From NCBI GenBank assembly GCA_016938515.1, contig JAFGUM010000221.1, positions 1-10,598 of the forward strand: DNA of 10,598 nt, in the 5' to 3' direction. Below, one piece after another: positions 1-5,309 of this stretch (positions are counted from its first letter, which is position 1; each line of letters starts with the position of its first letter). The notes under the pieces are model-generated. The model made no database searches and was not told the origin of the DNA. It worked only from the letters and a program-made list of their open reading frames with translations. The stretch is from Spirochaetales bacterium. Lineage in GTDB: Bacteria > Spirochaetota > Spirochaetia > Treponematales > UBA12059. The translations under genes and the position numbers were made by a program.

Positions 1-1421
1 GGCACTCGGGTCTCAACTTCTATCTTCTGCGCGTGGCGAACCTTGTCCAGAAGAATGTTGAGGTGTAGTTCACCCATGCCTGCTATGACGGTCTCCTTCG
101 TCTCGGCGTCAAAGCGGATGGTAAAAGTCTTGTCTTCTTCGGAAGCCTTGTGCAGAAGTTCAGACAGCTTGTCCTCTTCCTTTTTGGAGACGGCGCTTAT
201 GGCTACAGCGTGGACGGGTTGAGGCAGACTCAATGGTTTGAAGCTCAGCGGCAATTCTGGCGCGGTAATGCTCTCGTTTGTCTTGAGAGACGGGCTCTTG
301 ACGAGGATACCTATGTCGCCAGCTACCAGTTTGTCTACCTCTTCCAGCTTCTTGCCGGTCGCGGAGAACAGCTTCCCGGCCTTTTCTTTCTTGTTCTCGG
401 CAACGTTGAGGTATTCCGTATCCTGGGACAACACGCCGCGAACTACCTTGACGTATGAAAGCTTGCCTGAGAACTGGTCTATCTGCGTCTTGATGACGAG
501 TGCCGCGAGCGGCTTTTCAGCGTCTACTGTCAACTTGCTTTCTACGCCTTGCGCGTCTGTTACTTTCTCAGTGGACAGCTTGGCCGGATCGGGAGCGATG
601 CTTACCAGGAAGTCGAGCAAGGCCTGCGCGCCTGAATTTTTGGCAGAAGCCCCGGCGAATGCCGGAACGATGCGGTTGCCTACCAAAGCCTCCGACAGCC
701 CTCTAATCATCTCATCCTGGGATAATTCTCCTTCAGACAGGTATTTCTCCATCAACTCGTCGTCGCCGTCAGCAGCCGCCTCGAACAGCGCCGCGCGAGC
801 TTCGGCTACAGCGTCCGCGTACTCGGCGGGTACAGAAGCGGCAACCTCTTTCTGGTCATGCGCGCTCGGCACCGTGTATAGTTTCTGGTTGATAACGTCT
901 ATAACGCCCTTGAAACCGGCGCCTTCTCCAACGGGTATGGTAACGGCCACGGGGGCCAGCTTGAATTTCTCTTTGATGTCTGCAAGCGCACCCTGGAACG
1001 ATGCGCGGTCTTCGTCCATTTTGTTGACGAACACCATGCGCGGCTTCTCGCGATGATTCAGGTTGCGCCATATCTTTATAGTCTCGATCTGCACTCCCGA
1101 GCGGGCATCGATGAGTACGAGTGCCGACTCGCACGAGCGCAGAGCCAGGATCACGTCTCCTATAAAGTCGGAAGACCCCGGAGTGTCTATAAAATTGATC
1201 TTCGTCCCACCTACGCTGGCGTGGGCGAGGGCTGCATGCACGGAAATTTTGCGTTCGATTTCCTCTTCGGCGTAGTCGCTCACCGTCTTGCCGGACTCCA
1301 AGGTCTCGGGTTTCTGGATGGCTCCAGCGCAGAAGAGGAGATGTTCGAGCAAGCTGGTTTTACCCGTGCTACCATGGCCCGCAAGGGCCACGTTCCTGAT
1401 GAGGTCGGTCGTGTAAGCCAT
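1..1421 (-). CDS. fusA: Elongation factor G-like translational GTPase, partial (C-terminus beyond left edge)
   Basis: This is a ribosome-associated GTPase of the EF-G superfamily, represented here by its first 473 residues (full-length relatives have about 670-700). The G domain shows a P-loop GHGSTGKT (residues 15-22), a switch II DTPGSSDF (79-86) and NKMD (133-136). Domain II follows, then a domain III signature ending in GMGELHLNILLDK near the window edge. Domains IV and V are missing only because the window stops. Canonical EF-G has AHVDAGKT and DTPGHVDF; the altered motifs, including Ser where the catalytic switch II His normally sits, fit the EF-G2/EF-G-like paralogue group rather than the main translocase. 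Switch I is also altered (ERKISV where EF-G has ERGITI). The ATG at 1421 has AAGGAG seven bases upstream. A paralogue role in translation or ribosome recycling is inference. Confidence 0.93.
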   Translation of the reverse strand, partial: MAYTTDLIRNVALAGHGSTGKTSLLEHLLFCAGAIQKPETLESGKTVSDYAEEEIERKISVHAALAHASVGGTKINFIDTPGSSDFIGDVILALRSCESALVLIDARSGVQIETIKIWRNLNHREKPRMVFVNKMDEDRASFQGALADIKEKFKLAPVAVTIPVGEGAGFKGVIDVINQKLYTVPSAHDQKEVAASVPAEYADAVAEARAALFEAAADGDDELMEKYLSEGELSQDEMIRGLSEALVGNRIVPAFAGASAKNSGAQALLDFLVSIAPDPAKLSTEKVTDAQGVESKLTVDAEKPLAALVIKTQIDQFSGKLSYVKVVRGVLSQDTEYLNVAENKKEKAGKLFSATGKKLEEVDKLVAGDIGILVKSPSLKTNESITAPELPLSFKPLSLPQPVHAVAISAVSKKEEDKLSELLHKASEEDKTFTIRFDAETKETVIAGMGELHLNILLDKVRHAQKIEVETRV

Positions 1422-1522
1422 TAACACGCTCCTTGAGGAAGTTTGGGGGTCCGTCGCGCCGCCGCAAGGCGGGGCCGAGCCTCCTACGAAACAGCAGAAC
1501 CGTAACGTATCATTAGTGCGAA

Positions 1523-1551
1523 ATGATGGAACCGTTTTTGTCTGTTGTCAA
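1523..1551 (-). promoter_or_regulatory. Candidate sigma-70 promoter for the EF-G-like gene
   Basis: Read on the minus strand, a perfect TTGACA (1551-1546) is followed after 17 bases by CATCAT (1528-1523), a 4/6 match to TATAAT. This implies a 5' leader of roughly 90-100 bases before the EF-G-like ATG. The leader holds one small GC-rich hairpin (CCGCC/GGCGG, around 1456-1475). The -10 is weak, so this is a sequence-based guess. Confidence 0.45.
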
Positions 1552-1571
1552 GAAAAAGCGCTGAGCAGCGC
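1551..1571 (-). terminator. Short intrinsic terminator candidate, minus strand
   Basis: On the minus strand GCGCT-GCTC-AGCGC (1571-1558) forms a five-pair hairpin followed directly by TTTTTCT (1557-1551). It would end minus-strand transcripts coming from the two hypothetical genes to its right and crossing the tRNAs antisense. It abuts the TTGACA of the EF-G-like promoter. The stem is short, so termination may be inefficient. Confidence 0.35.
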
Positions 1572-1590
1572 CAAAAGAAATGTCGGCTCA

Positions 1591-1620
1591 TTGACAAACG
1601 GCGGAGGCACGGCATATACA
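1591..1620 (+). promoter_or_regulatory. Strong sigma-70-like promoter for the tRNA pair
   Basis: TTGACA (1591-1596, perfect) is separated by 18 bases from TATACA (1615-1620); an overlapping TACAAT lies at 1617-1622. Transcription would start around 1627-1630, just before the first base of tRNA-Pro at 1632. A near-consensus promoter with almost no leader is typical of stable RNA genes. Confidence 0.7.
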
Positions 1621-1631
1621 ATAGACCTCTG

Positions 1632-1704
1632 CGGGACGTAGCCTAGCGGCTAAGGCGCCAGCTTTGGGAGCTGGATATCGGGGGTTCGAATCCCCCCGTC
1701 CCGA
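1632..1704 (+). tRNA. tRNA-Pro, anticodon TGG
   Basis: A full cloverleaf can be drawn. The acceptor CGGGACG (1632-1638) pairs with CGTCCCG (1697-1703), and the discriminator is A1704. The D arm is GCCT/AGGC. The anticodon stem CCAGC/GCTGG holds loop TTTGGGA with anticodon TGG at 1665-1667, which reads CCA and other CCN proline codons. The T arm is GGGGG-TTCGAAT-CCCCC. The CCA tail is not encoded, so it must be added by a nucleotidyltransferase. It is co-transcribed with tRNA-Arg nine bases downstream. Confidence 0.97.
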
Positions 1705-1713
1705 TGAATACGC

Positions 1714-1787
1714 GGGATCATAGCTCAACTGGATAGAGCAGCTGCCTTCTAAGCAGCAGGTCGGGCGTTCGAGTCGCCCTGGTCCCA
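1714..1787 (+). tRNA. tRNA-Arg, anticodon TCT
   Basis: The acceptor GGGATCA (1714-1720) pairs with TGGTCCC (1780-1786) with one G-T pair, and the discriminator is A1787. The D arm is GCTC/GAGC. The anticodon stem GCTGC/GCAGC holds loop CTTCTAA with anticodon TCT at 1748-1750, which reads AGA/AGG arginine codons. The T arm is GGGCG-TTCGAGT-CGCCC. CCA is not encoded. It shares the upstream promoter with tRNA-Pro and is followed by a terminator-like hairpin. Confidence 0.97.
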
Positions 1788-1798
1788 TGGAGCTATGC

Positions 1799-1833
1799 GA
1801 GCCAGGTCAACTGGTAAACGGCCTGGTTCTTTT
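1799..1833 (+). terminator. Candidate intrinsic terminator of the tRNA transcript
   Basis: GAGCCAGG (1799-1806) pairs with CCTGGTTC (1822-1829), eight pairs including one G-T, with a 15-base loop, followed by TTTT (1830-1833). It begins 11 bases after the tRNA-Arg discriminator base, as expected for tRNA terminators. The T tract is short. It overlaps the last codons of the convergent gene at 1807-2448. Confidence 0.5.
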
Positions 1834-2448
1834 CGTCAGCCGCCTGAGCCCGAAAAAAAGCGCCCCGGCGCAGTACAGCAGCGACACAATCAAACCCGCC
1901 CACTCCATCCGCATAAAATACATCGACAGCCCCAGAGCCGCCACAAGAAACGCAGCCGCTATGATCGCGACGTGCTTGAAAGCGCCGGGTAATCCATCCT
2001 TGGCTGCTTCCTCGACGGCAACGGGAAAGACGATAGCACTGGAAGCCAGCAGCACCGGTACGAGCAGCGCGTATACCCTCCCCGGCTGTCCCCACGTGAT
2101 AACAGTAGTGGCAATGCAGAAAACCGACATCGATCCCGCGGTAAAAGCCACGAGACGCTCGTAATCACTTCCACGCTCCAGGCCATGGAAGCCAACCGCC
2201 AGCGAAAACGCCGCGGCAGTCAGGCCAAACGGCAGCAACCAGTAGCGGAGATACAGCGAAAGGACGACGAACGGAGACCCCCAGAAGGGTTGGGAAAGAG
2301 GCAAGGCCAGCAACCATAGAATGGTGCCTGGAATGCCGAACAGAAGACCACGCGCGAACGCGCGCCATACGGTCTCAGCGCCTTTGCGAGACCAGGCGAT
2401 GGCGGTGAAAAAAGACAAGGGCATTGATACGAGGGCAAAGAGGTACAT
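1807..2448 (-). CDS. Polytopic membrane protein of unknown function
   Basis: I do not recognise a family. The 213-residue product is very hydrophobic, with about seven likely membrane-spanning stretches separated by short charged loops (for example SRKGAETVWR after the first segment and EEAAKDG before the sixth) and a basic C-terminal tail RRLTKRTRPFTS. No catalytic motif or metal-binding pattern is visible. The ATG at 2448 is chosen; a GTG two codons upstream (2454) is equally open and neither has a clear Shine-Dalgarno sequence. It lies 67 bases downstream of the small helical protein gene on the same strand and is probably co-transcribed with it. Its 3' end converges on the tRNA pair. A real gene seems likely because of the long hydrophobic frame and helix-loop pattern. 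Confidence 0.65.
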   Translation of the reverse strand: MYLFALVSMPLSFFTAIAWSRKGAETVWRAFARGLLFGIPGTILWLLALPLSQPFWGSPFVVLSLYLRYWLLPFGLTAAAFSLAVGFHGLERGSDYERLVAFTAGSMSVFCIATTVITWGQPGRVYALLVPVLLASSAIVFPVAVEEAAKDGLPGAFKHVAIIAAAFLVAALGLSMYFMRMEWAGLIVSLLYCAGALFFGLRRLTKRTRPFTS

Positions 2449-2515
2449 GCTCACAAGGCTATCACGAGCAGGTTAGCTCGACAAGTGTTCGCGCGTCAGG
2501 CTAAACCACCACGGT

Positions 2516-2917
2516 TCAGAACAACGCGAGCAGATCGAGGTGATCCGTAGCCCAACTCGCGAATTTGCGGCACCCGTCGGCCATGGCATGCACTCGTTGA
2601 CGAGGATCCTCATCGGGGATAGACGCGGAGTACTGCTCAAGGGCCGCGGCAAAGGCGGTTTCGTGCTCCTGTATGGCCCTTAGAATGGCTTCCGGATCTG
2701 CCGCAGCCTTCAGGGCAACCCGTGGAGGCGTCCCGGAATACCAAGCCTCCAGCGCACCCAATTCGTGCAAGTGCTCGCTTTTCTGCCGCAGAATGGAGTC
2801 AAGAACCTTGCGAATGGCAGGCGACTGTACTGTCTTGCCCGAATCGCGGTACGCTGCGATTGCCTCACCACACGCGCGTGACAGCGATACGGCGGCATCT
2901 CCAACGTTTTCGTTCAT
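2516..2917 (-). CDS. Small all-helical hypothetical protein, possibly ferritin-like
   Basis: The 133-residue product is predicted to be almost entirely alpha-helical, with four helices of roughly 25 residues. It is rich in Ala, Glu and His. It has E48xxH51 in the second helix, an EHE cluster at residues 84-86 in the third, and D125-H126 in the last. Paired Glu/His helices recall rubrerythrin or ferritin-like di-metal bundles, but the classical two ExxH pattern is not complete, so this is only a possibility. No signal peptide or membrane segment is seen. The ATG at 2917 has no Shine-Dalgarno sequence; a good promoter lies so close upstream that the mRNA may be leaderless. It is divergent from infC and likely heads a two-gene unit with the membrane protein gene. 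Confidence 0.65.
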   Translation of the reverse strand: MNENVGDAAVSLSRACGEAIAAYRDSGKTVQSPAIRKVLDSILRQKSEHLHELGALEAWYSGTPPRVALKAAADPEAILRAIQEHETAFAAALEQYSASIPDEDPRQRVHAMADGCRKFASWATDHLDLLALF

Positions 2918-2923
2918 AAAGCA

Positions 2924-2952
2924 ACGATACTACCACTGCAGGAAGCTGTCAA
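2924..2952 (-). promoter_or_regulatory. Promoter for the helical protein gene; leaderless start likely
   Basis: On the minus strand TTGACA (2952-2947, perfect) is followed after exactly 17 bases by TATCGT (2929-2924). The expected start of transcription, about seven bases after the -10, falls on or next to the ATG at 2917. That would give an mRNA with essentially no 5' leader, matching the lack of a ribosome binding site. Confidence 0.55.
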
Positions 2953-2978
2953 ATGCCGTTTCAGCATCGTCTGACCCT

Positions 2979-3008
2979 TTGACGCGCTCGTATCCTCTAT
3001 GCTAGACT
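2979..3008 (+). promoter_or_regulatory. Promoter for the infC-rpmI-rplT operon
   Basis: TTGACG (2979-2984) is separated by 18 bases from TAGACT (3003-3008), which is preceded by TGC, an extended -10 element. Transcription would begin near 3014-3016, leaving a leader of only about 38 bases before infC. That is too short for the long L20-type leader found upstream of infC in Firmicutes. It lies back-to-back with the divergent promoter at 2924-2952. Confidence 0.5.
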
Positions 3009-3052
3009 CCAACGCACCATAGAAATTTGCAGGGTAAGCCGAAGGAGGTCCA

Positions 3053-3631
3053 TTGGCGGACAACAAGAACCTGCGGACCAATGAACAGATCAGGGTCCGT
3101 GAAGTGCGATTGATCGACGATGCGGGGGAGCAAAAGGGCGTACTGCCCACGGCGGAGGCCCTGCGCATGGCCAAGGACATTGGCCTGGACCTGGTTGAGA
3201 TCGCGCCGCAATCAAATCCGCCGGTCTGCAAGATCCTTGACTACGGAAAGTTCAAATTCGAGCAGGAAAAAAAGCTCAAGGACAACCGGAAGCACCAGAA
3301 GATCGTAAAGATCAAAGAAGTCCGGATGCAGCCCAAGATCGATGATCACGATCTGGATTTCAAGTCCAAACACGTTCGCGGGTTCCTTCAGGAAGGTAAC
3401 AAGGTCAAAGTTACCATACGCTTCAGAGGCCGTGAACTGGCTCATACCGAGATAGGCGAGGAAGTTCTCAGGAGCGTCCTCACCAAGATAGAGGGATTGT
3501 ACGTCATGGAGAGCCCCCCGAGGATGGAAGGCCGCTTCATGTCGATGATGCTTATACCAAAGGCGCCGGTCATCAAAAAACCGGAGCCCGCGCGGCCAGC
3601 TTCGGAACCCGCGCCAGAGACTACCGCGTGA
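3053..3631 (+). CDS. infC: Translation initiation factor IF-3
   Basis: IF-3 binds the 30S subunit, prevents premature 50S joining and monitors start-codon and initiator-tRNA selection. The 192-residue product has the N-terminal domain (about 1-75, with [20 protein letters not shown] and LDLVEIAP), a lysine-rich linker, and the C-terminal domain (about 85-170, with [15 protein letters not shown]). A Pro/Glu-rich tail of about 20 residues extends past the usual end of roughly 175-180. Translation starts at a TTG (3053) preceded by AAGGAGGT (3042-3049), a full anti-Shine-Dalgarno match, with short spacing. No other plausible start precedes the conserved N-terminus. Rare start codons are typical of infC (AUU in E. 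coli, used for autoregulation); TTG is a milder version. rpmI follows after 13 bases. Confidence 0.97.
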   Translation: MADNKNLRTNEQIRVREVRLIDDAGEQKGVLPTAEALRMAKDIGLDLVEIAPQSNPPVCKILDYGKFKFEQEKKLKDNRKHQKIVKIKEVRMQPKIDDHDLDFKSKHVRGFLQEGNKVKVTIRFRGRELAHTEIGEEVLRSVLTKIEGLYVMESPPRMEGRFMSMMLIPKAPVIKKPEPARPASEPAPETTA

Positions 3632-3644
3632 AGGATGGATTGAA

Positions 3645-3845
3645 ATGCCCAAGATGAAAACGAAGCGGTCGGCCGCAAAACGCTATACGCTTACCTCCAA
3701 TGGCAAGGTCAAGTACAAGAAAATGAACCTCCGCCATATCCTTACAAAAAAGTCATCCAAGCGCAAACGCAAGCTCCGCAAGGCTGGATTCGTTGCCGCG
3801 GGTCCTGTATACCAGATAAAGAAGAAGCTGCTCCCGTACGGTTGA
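3645..3845 (+). CDS. rpmI: 50S ribosomal protein L35
   Basis: This is a component of the large ribosomal subunit. The 66-residue, strongly basic product begins [14 protein letters not shown] and carries the L35 hallmark of an early KTKRSAAKR block followed by [16 protein letters not shown]. Its length is standard for the family. The start at 3645 has AAGGA (3631-3635) nine bases upstream, overlapping the infC stop codon, so it is probably translationally linked to infC. It sits in the classic infC-rpmI-rplT order. The following intergenic region is unusually long and structured. Confidence 0.97.
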   Translation: MPKMKTKRSAAKRYTLTSNGKVKYKKMNLRHILTKKSSKRKRKLRKAGFVAAGPVYQIKKKLLPYG

Positions 3846-3846
3846 G

Positions 3847-3966
3847 CACTATGGCCCTGAGCCCCGACAGGGCCTTAGTGACTGCGTCCGGGACTACAGG
3901 CGAGTGTATCGCACCGCCGGATACCAACGAGCCGATCAAGGGGGCCACGGCAACCTGAATCGGCTC
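3847..3966 (+). promoter_or_regulatory. Structured RNA element between rpmI and rplT, candidate autoregulatory site
   Basis: Three hairpins fill this gap. The first is CACTA/TAGTG (3847-3851 with 3876-3880), one T-T mismatch, then GGCCCTG/CAGGGCC (3853-3859 with 3868-3874), with loop AGCCCCGA. The second is GTATC/GATAC (3906-3910 with 3920-3924). The third is a perfect eight-pair GAGCCGAT/ATCGGCTC (3929-3936 with 3959-3966) with a 22-base loop. Loop one (GCCCC, 3861-3865) is complementary to GGGGC (3941-3945) in loop three, so a kissing or pseudoknot contact is possible. The rplT ribosome binding site (TTAAGGAGA, 3981-3989) follows. L20 represses its own operon through structured mRNA in several bacteria; that this element is an L20 target is inference. 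No U-tract follows either long hairpin, so simple termination is unlikely. Confidence 0.6.
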
Positions 3967-3995
3967 TGTTCCCAGTTACGTTAAGGAGACAGAAC

Positions 3996-4370
3996 ATGCC
4001 CAGAGCAGTAGACGGCACCAGGCGAAAGGATCATCGCAAAAAGATCCTCAAGCTTGCCAAGGGATATTACGGACGAAGGTCCACCAATCACAAGACCGCC
4101 AAAGACGCCGTAGCCAAGGCGCTCATGTACGCGTACCGCGATCGTCGCGACAGAAAGCCGACCTTCCGCGCCCTCTGGATCACGCGTATCAACGCGGCGT
4201 GCAGGGCAGAAGGAATAACCTACAGCCGCTTTATCGCGGGTGCGGCCCAGGCCAATATGACCATGGATCGAAAGGTACTCGCCGACATAGCCGTCCGCGA
4301 TCCTGCCGCCTTCAAGGCCATCGTCGAGCGGGTAAAGTCAGTAGCGCAGCCAGCCGCGGCGCAGGCATAG
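3996..4370 (+). CDS. rplT: 50S ribosomal protein L20
   Basis: L20 is an early assembly protein of the large subunit that binds 23S rRNA; in several bacteria it also represses its own operon. The 124-residue product has a long basic N-terminal extension ([16 protein letters not shown], then [10 protein letters not shown]) and the conserved [21 protein letters not shown] segment, followed by the globular C-terminal domain with YSRFIAG and NRKVLAD-like DRKVLADIA. An Ala-rich tail makes it slightly longer than the usual 118 or so residues. The start at 3996 has TTAAGGAGA seven bases upstream. The downstream coiled-coil gene begins three bases after the stop, so translation of the cell-division genes is probably tied to L20 expression. 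Confidence 0.97.
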   Translation: MPRAVDGTRRKDHRKKILKLAKGYYGRRSTNHKTAKDAVAKALMYAYRDRRDRKPTFRALWITRINAACRAEGITYSRFIAGAAQANMTMDRKVLADIAVRDPAAFKAIVERVKSVAQPAAAQA

Positions 4371-4373
4371 TCG

Positions 4374-4769
4374 ATGATAAGCCTCGAGCAAGTTCGTGCC
4401 CTTGAGGCGCGGGTGGAAAAAGCTGTAGCTCTTATCGGCTCGCTCCGATCGGAAAACGCTTCGTTGCGTACCGGGCTACAGGCAGCAGAGATGCGCGTCG
4501 CCGAGCTCGAAGGCCTCATCCAGGATTTTCAGAAAGACCAGGCGCGAATCGAGGAAGGCATCATCGAAGCGCTGCGCAAGCTCGACTCGTTTGAGGATTC
4601 CGTGCACCTGGCCGTTGCCAACGGCAAATCCGCTGAGCAGCCGTTAGCTGAGCAGCCCATGGCTGAGCAGCCGTTAGCTGAGCAGCCAACGGCTGAACTT
4701 ACAGAAGATCAGCCCGAGGAAGAGGCTCCCCAGGCAACCGACAGCACGGATTCTCTAGACATATTTTAG
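4374..4769 (+). CDS. ZapB-like coiled-coil protein with AEQP repeats
   Basis: The 131-residue product is a parallel or antiparallel coiled coil over about residues 4-75, with leucines, isoleucines and alanines at heptad spacing (LEQVRALEARVEKAVALI, then LQAAEMRVAELEGLI). This is followed by an acidic, proline-containing, probably disordered tail. The tail contains four direct AEQPx pentapeptides (residues 87-106) and ends in DSTDSLDIF. The overall design, and its place one base upstream of zapA, suggest a ZapB-type partner in Z-ring assembly, but coiled-coil similarity is weak evidence and no signature motif exists. The ATG at 4374 lacks a strong Shine-Dalgarno sequence and lies three bases after the rplT stop, which implies translational coupling. 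No signal peptide or membrane segment is present. Confidence 0.75.
   Translation: MISLEQVRALEARVEKAVALIGSLRSENASLRTGLQAAEMRVAELEGLIQDFQKDQARIEEGIIEALRKLDSFEDSVHLAVANGKSAEQPLAEQPMAEQPLAEQPTAELTEDQPEEEAPQATDSTDSLDIF
4632..4691 (+). repeat. Four in-frame 15-bp tandem repeats
   Basis: Units start at 4632, 4647, 4662 and 4677. The constant part is GCTGAGCAGCC and the last four bases vary (GTTA, CATG, GTTA, AACG). Units one and three are identical. Each encodes A-E-Q-P plus L, M, L or T. A fifth partial unit (GCTGAACTT) follows. Because the unit is a multiple of three, copy-number change would lengthen or shorten the tail without a frameshift. Confidence 0.9.
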
Positions 4770-4770
4770 G

Positions 4771-5124
4771 ATGTCAGTAGAAATCGTGCGCGTCGAGTTG
4801 CTCGGCACCTCGTTTTCAATCCAGACCGACGAGAGCAAGGAATACGTCGAGTCGCTGATCGCCTACCTGGGGTCTAAAGTCGAGACGGTAAAGTCGTCGT
4901 CTAAAATAGACGATCCACTCAAAGCCGCGATCCTGGCCGGGATATTTCTGGTCGATGAGTTATACAGGGAACGGGTAGACGCGTCGGCGACGACGGCTAC
5001 CACGACACCGGATGAAGATATGGGCGCGCTGGCTGAACGGCTGATAGCCCGTATCGACGAATCGCTGAACGATGACATACGGCGAGAACATCAATCGCCG
5101 TCCCATATCGGAGGGGAACCATGA
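4771..5124 (+). CDS. zapA: Cell division protein ZapA
   Basis: ZapA binds and bundles FtsZ protofilaments at the division site. The 117-residue product has the ZapA N-terminal beta-strand pattern (VRVELLGTSFSIQTDESKEY), then a helix with YVESLIAYLGSKVETVK and the conserved segment DPLKAAILAGIFLVDELYRER that leads into the dimerising coiled coil. A low-complexity Thr/Ala stretch (DASATTATTTPDEDM) interrupts the coil before a last helix. The ATG follows the stop of the upstream coiled-coil gene by a single base and has no Shine-Dalgarno sequence, so expression depends on reinitiation. Its stop overlaps the next start as ATGA. The pairing with a coiled-coil gene supports a ZapA-ZapB-like complex. 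Confidence 0.88.
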   Translation: MSVEIVRVELLGTSFSIQTDESKEYVESLIAYLGSKVETVKSSSKIDDPLKAAILAGIFLVDELYRERVDASATTATTTPDEDMGALAERLIARIDESLNDDIRREHQSPSHIGGEP

Positions 5125-5309
5125 GTATGCCGCTGGAAGACTTGTTCGAATACGACGGGAATGCCTACGAATTCACCGTCGCCGTCAATCGTCGTTCGTA
5201 CCAGCTCGCCGTCCTTAAGACCCCCGAGGTTGAAAAAAACAACGGCAAGGTCGTTTCACTCGCCATGAAGCAGATTTTCAGCACCCAAATTGAGTACCGC
5301 TTCGAATAA
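5121..5309 (+). CDS. rpoZ: DNA-directed RNA polymerase omega subunit, divergent
   Basis: Omega helps fold and assemble the beta-prime subunit of RNA polymerase. The 62-residue product matches the short omega pattern: PLEDLFEYDGNAYEFTVAVNRRSYQLA corresponds in order to the usual V-x-N-R-F-E-L-x(5-7)-A-x-R-A-R-Q-L region, and NNGKVVSLAMKQI corresponds to the conserved K-P-x-V-x-A-L-R-E-I. Several normally basic or small residues differ, so the assignment is by pattern rather than strong identity. The ATG at 5121 overlaps the zapA stop (ATGA) and has GGAGG (5110-5114) six bases upstream; a second in-frame ATG at 5127 is possible. Its last 20 bases overlap the miaA start. Confidence 0.75.
   Translation: MSMPLEDLFEYDGNAYEFTVAVNRRSYQLAVLKTPEVEKNNGKVVSLAMKQIFSTQIEYRFE

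Noticed and set aside
238..1056. Long plus-strand open frame opposite the EF-G-like gene
   Set aside because: It is a Ser/Ala-rich antisense shadow of a gene whose minus-strand product has clear GTPase motifs.
1632..1787. tRNA pair as an attachment site for an integrated element
   Set aside because: No integrase gene, no direct repeat of a tRNA 3' end, and no change in gene character on either side within the window.
2465..2480. CGAGC/GCTCG hairpin between the two minus-strand hypothetical genes, considered as a terminator
   Set aside because: No T-tract follows on either strand and the stem is only five pairs.
3851..3958. A 35-codon open frame starting ATG GCC CTG in the rpmI-rplT gap
   Set aside because: It has no clear ribosome binding site, overlaps the strong hairpins completely and has unremarkable composition; the RNA structure explains the conservation better. 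A leader-peptide role is not excluded.
5290..5309. Overlap of omega and miaA read as a gene fusion or frameshift
   Set aside because: Both proteins are complete at normal length in different frames; a 20-base overlap with a TTG start is ordinary coupling.
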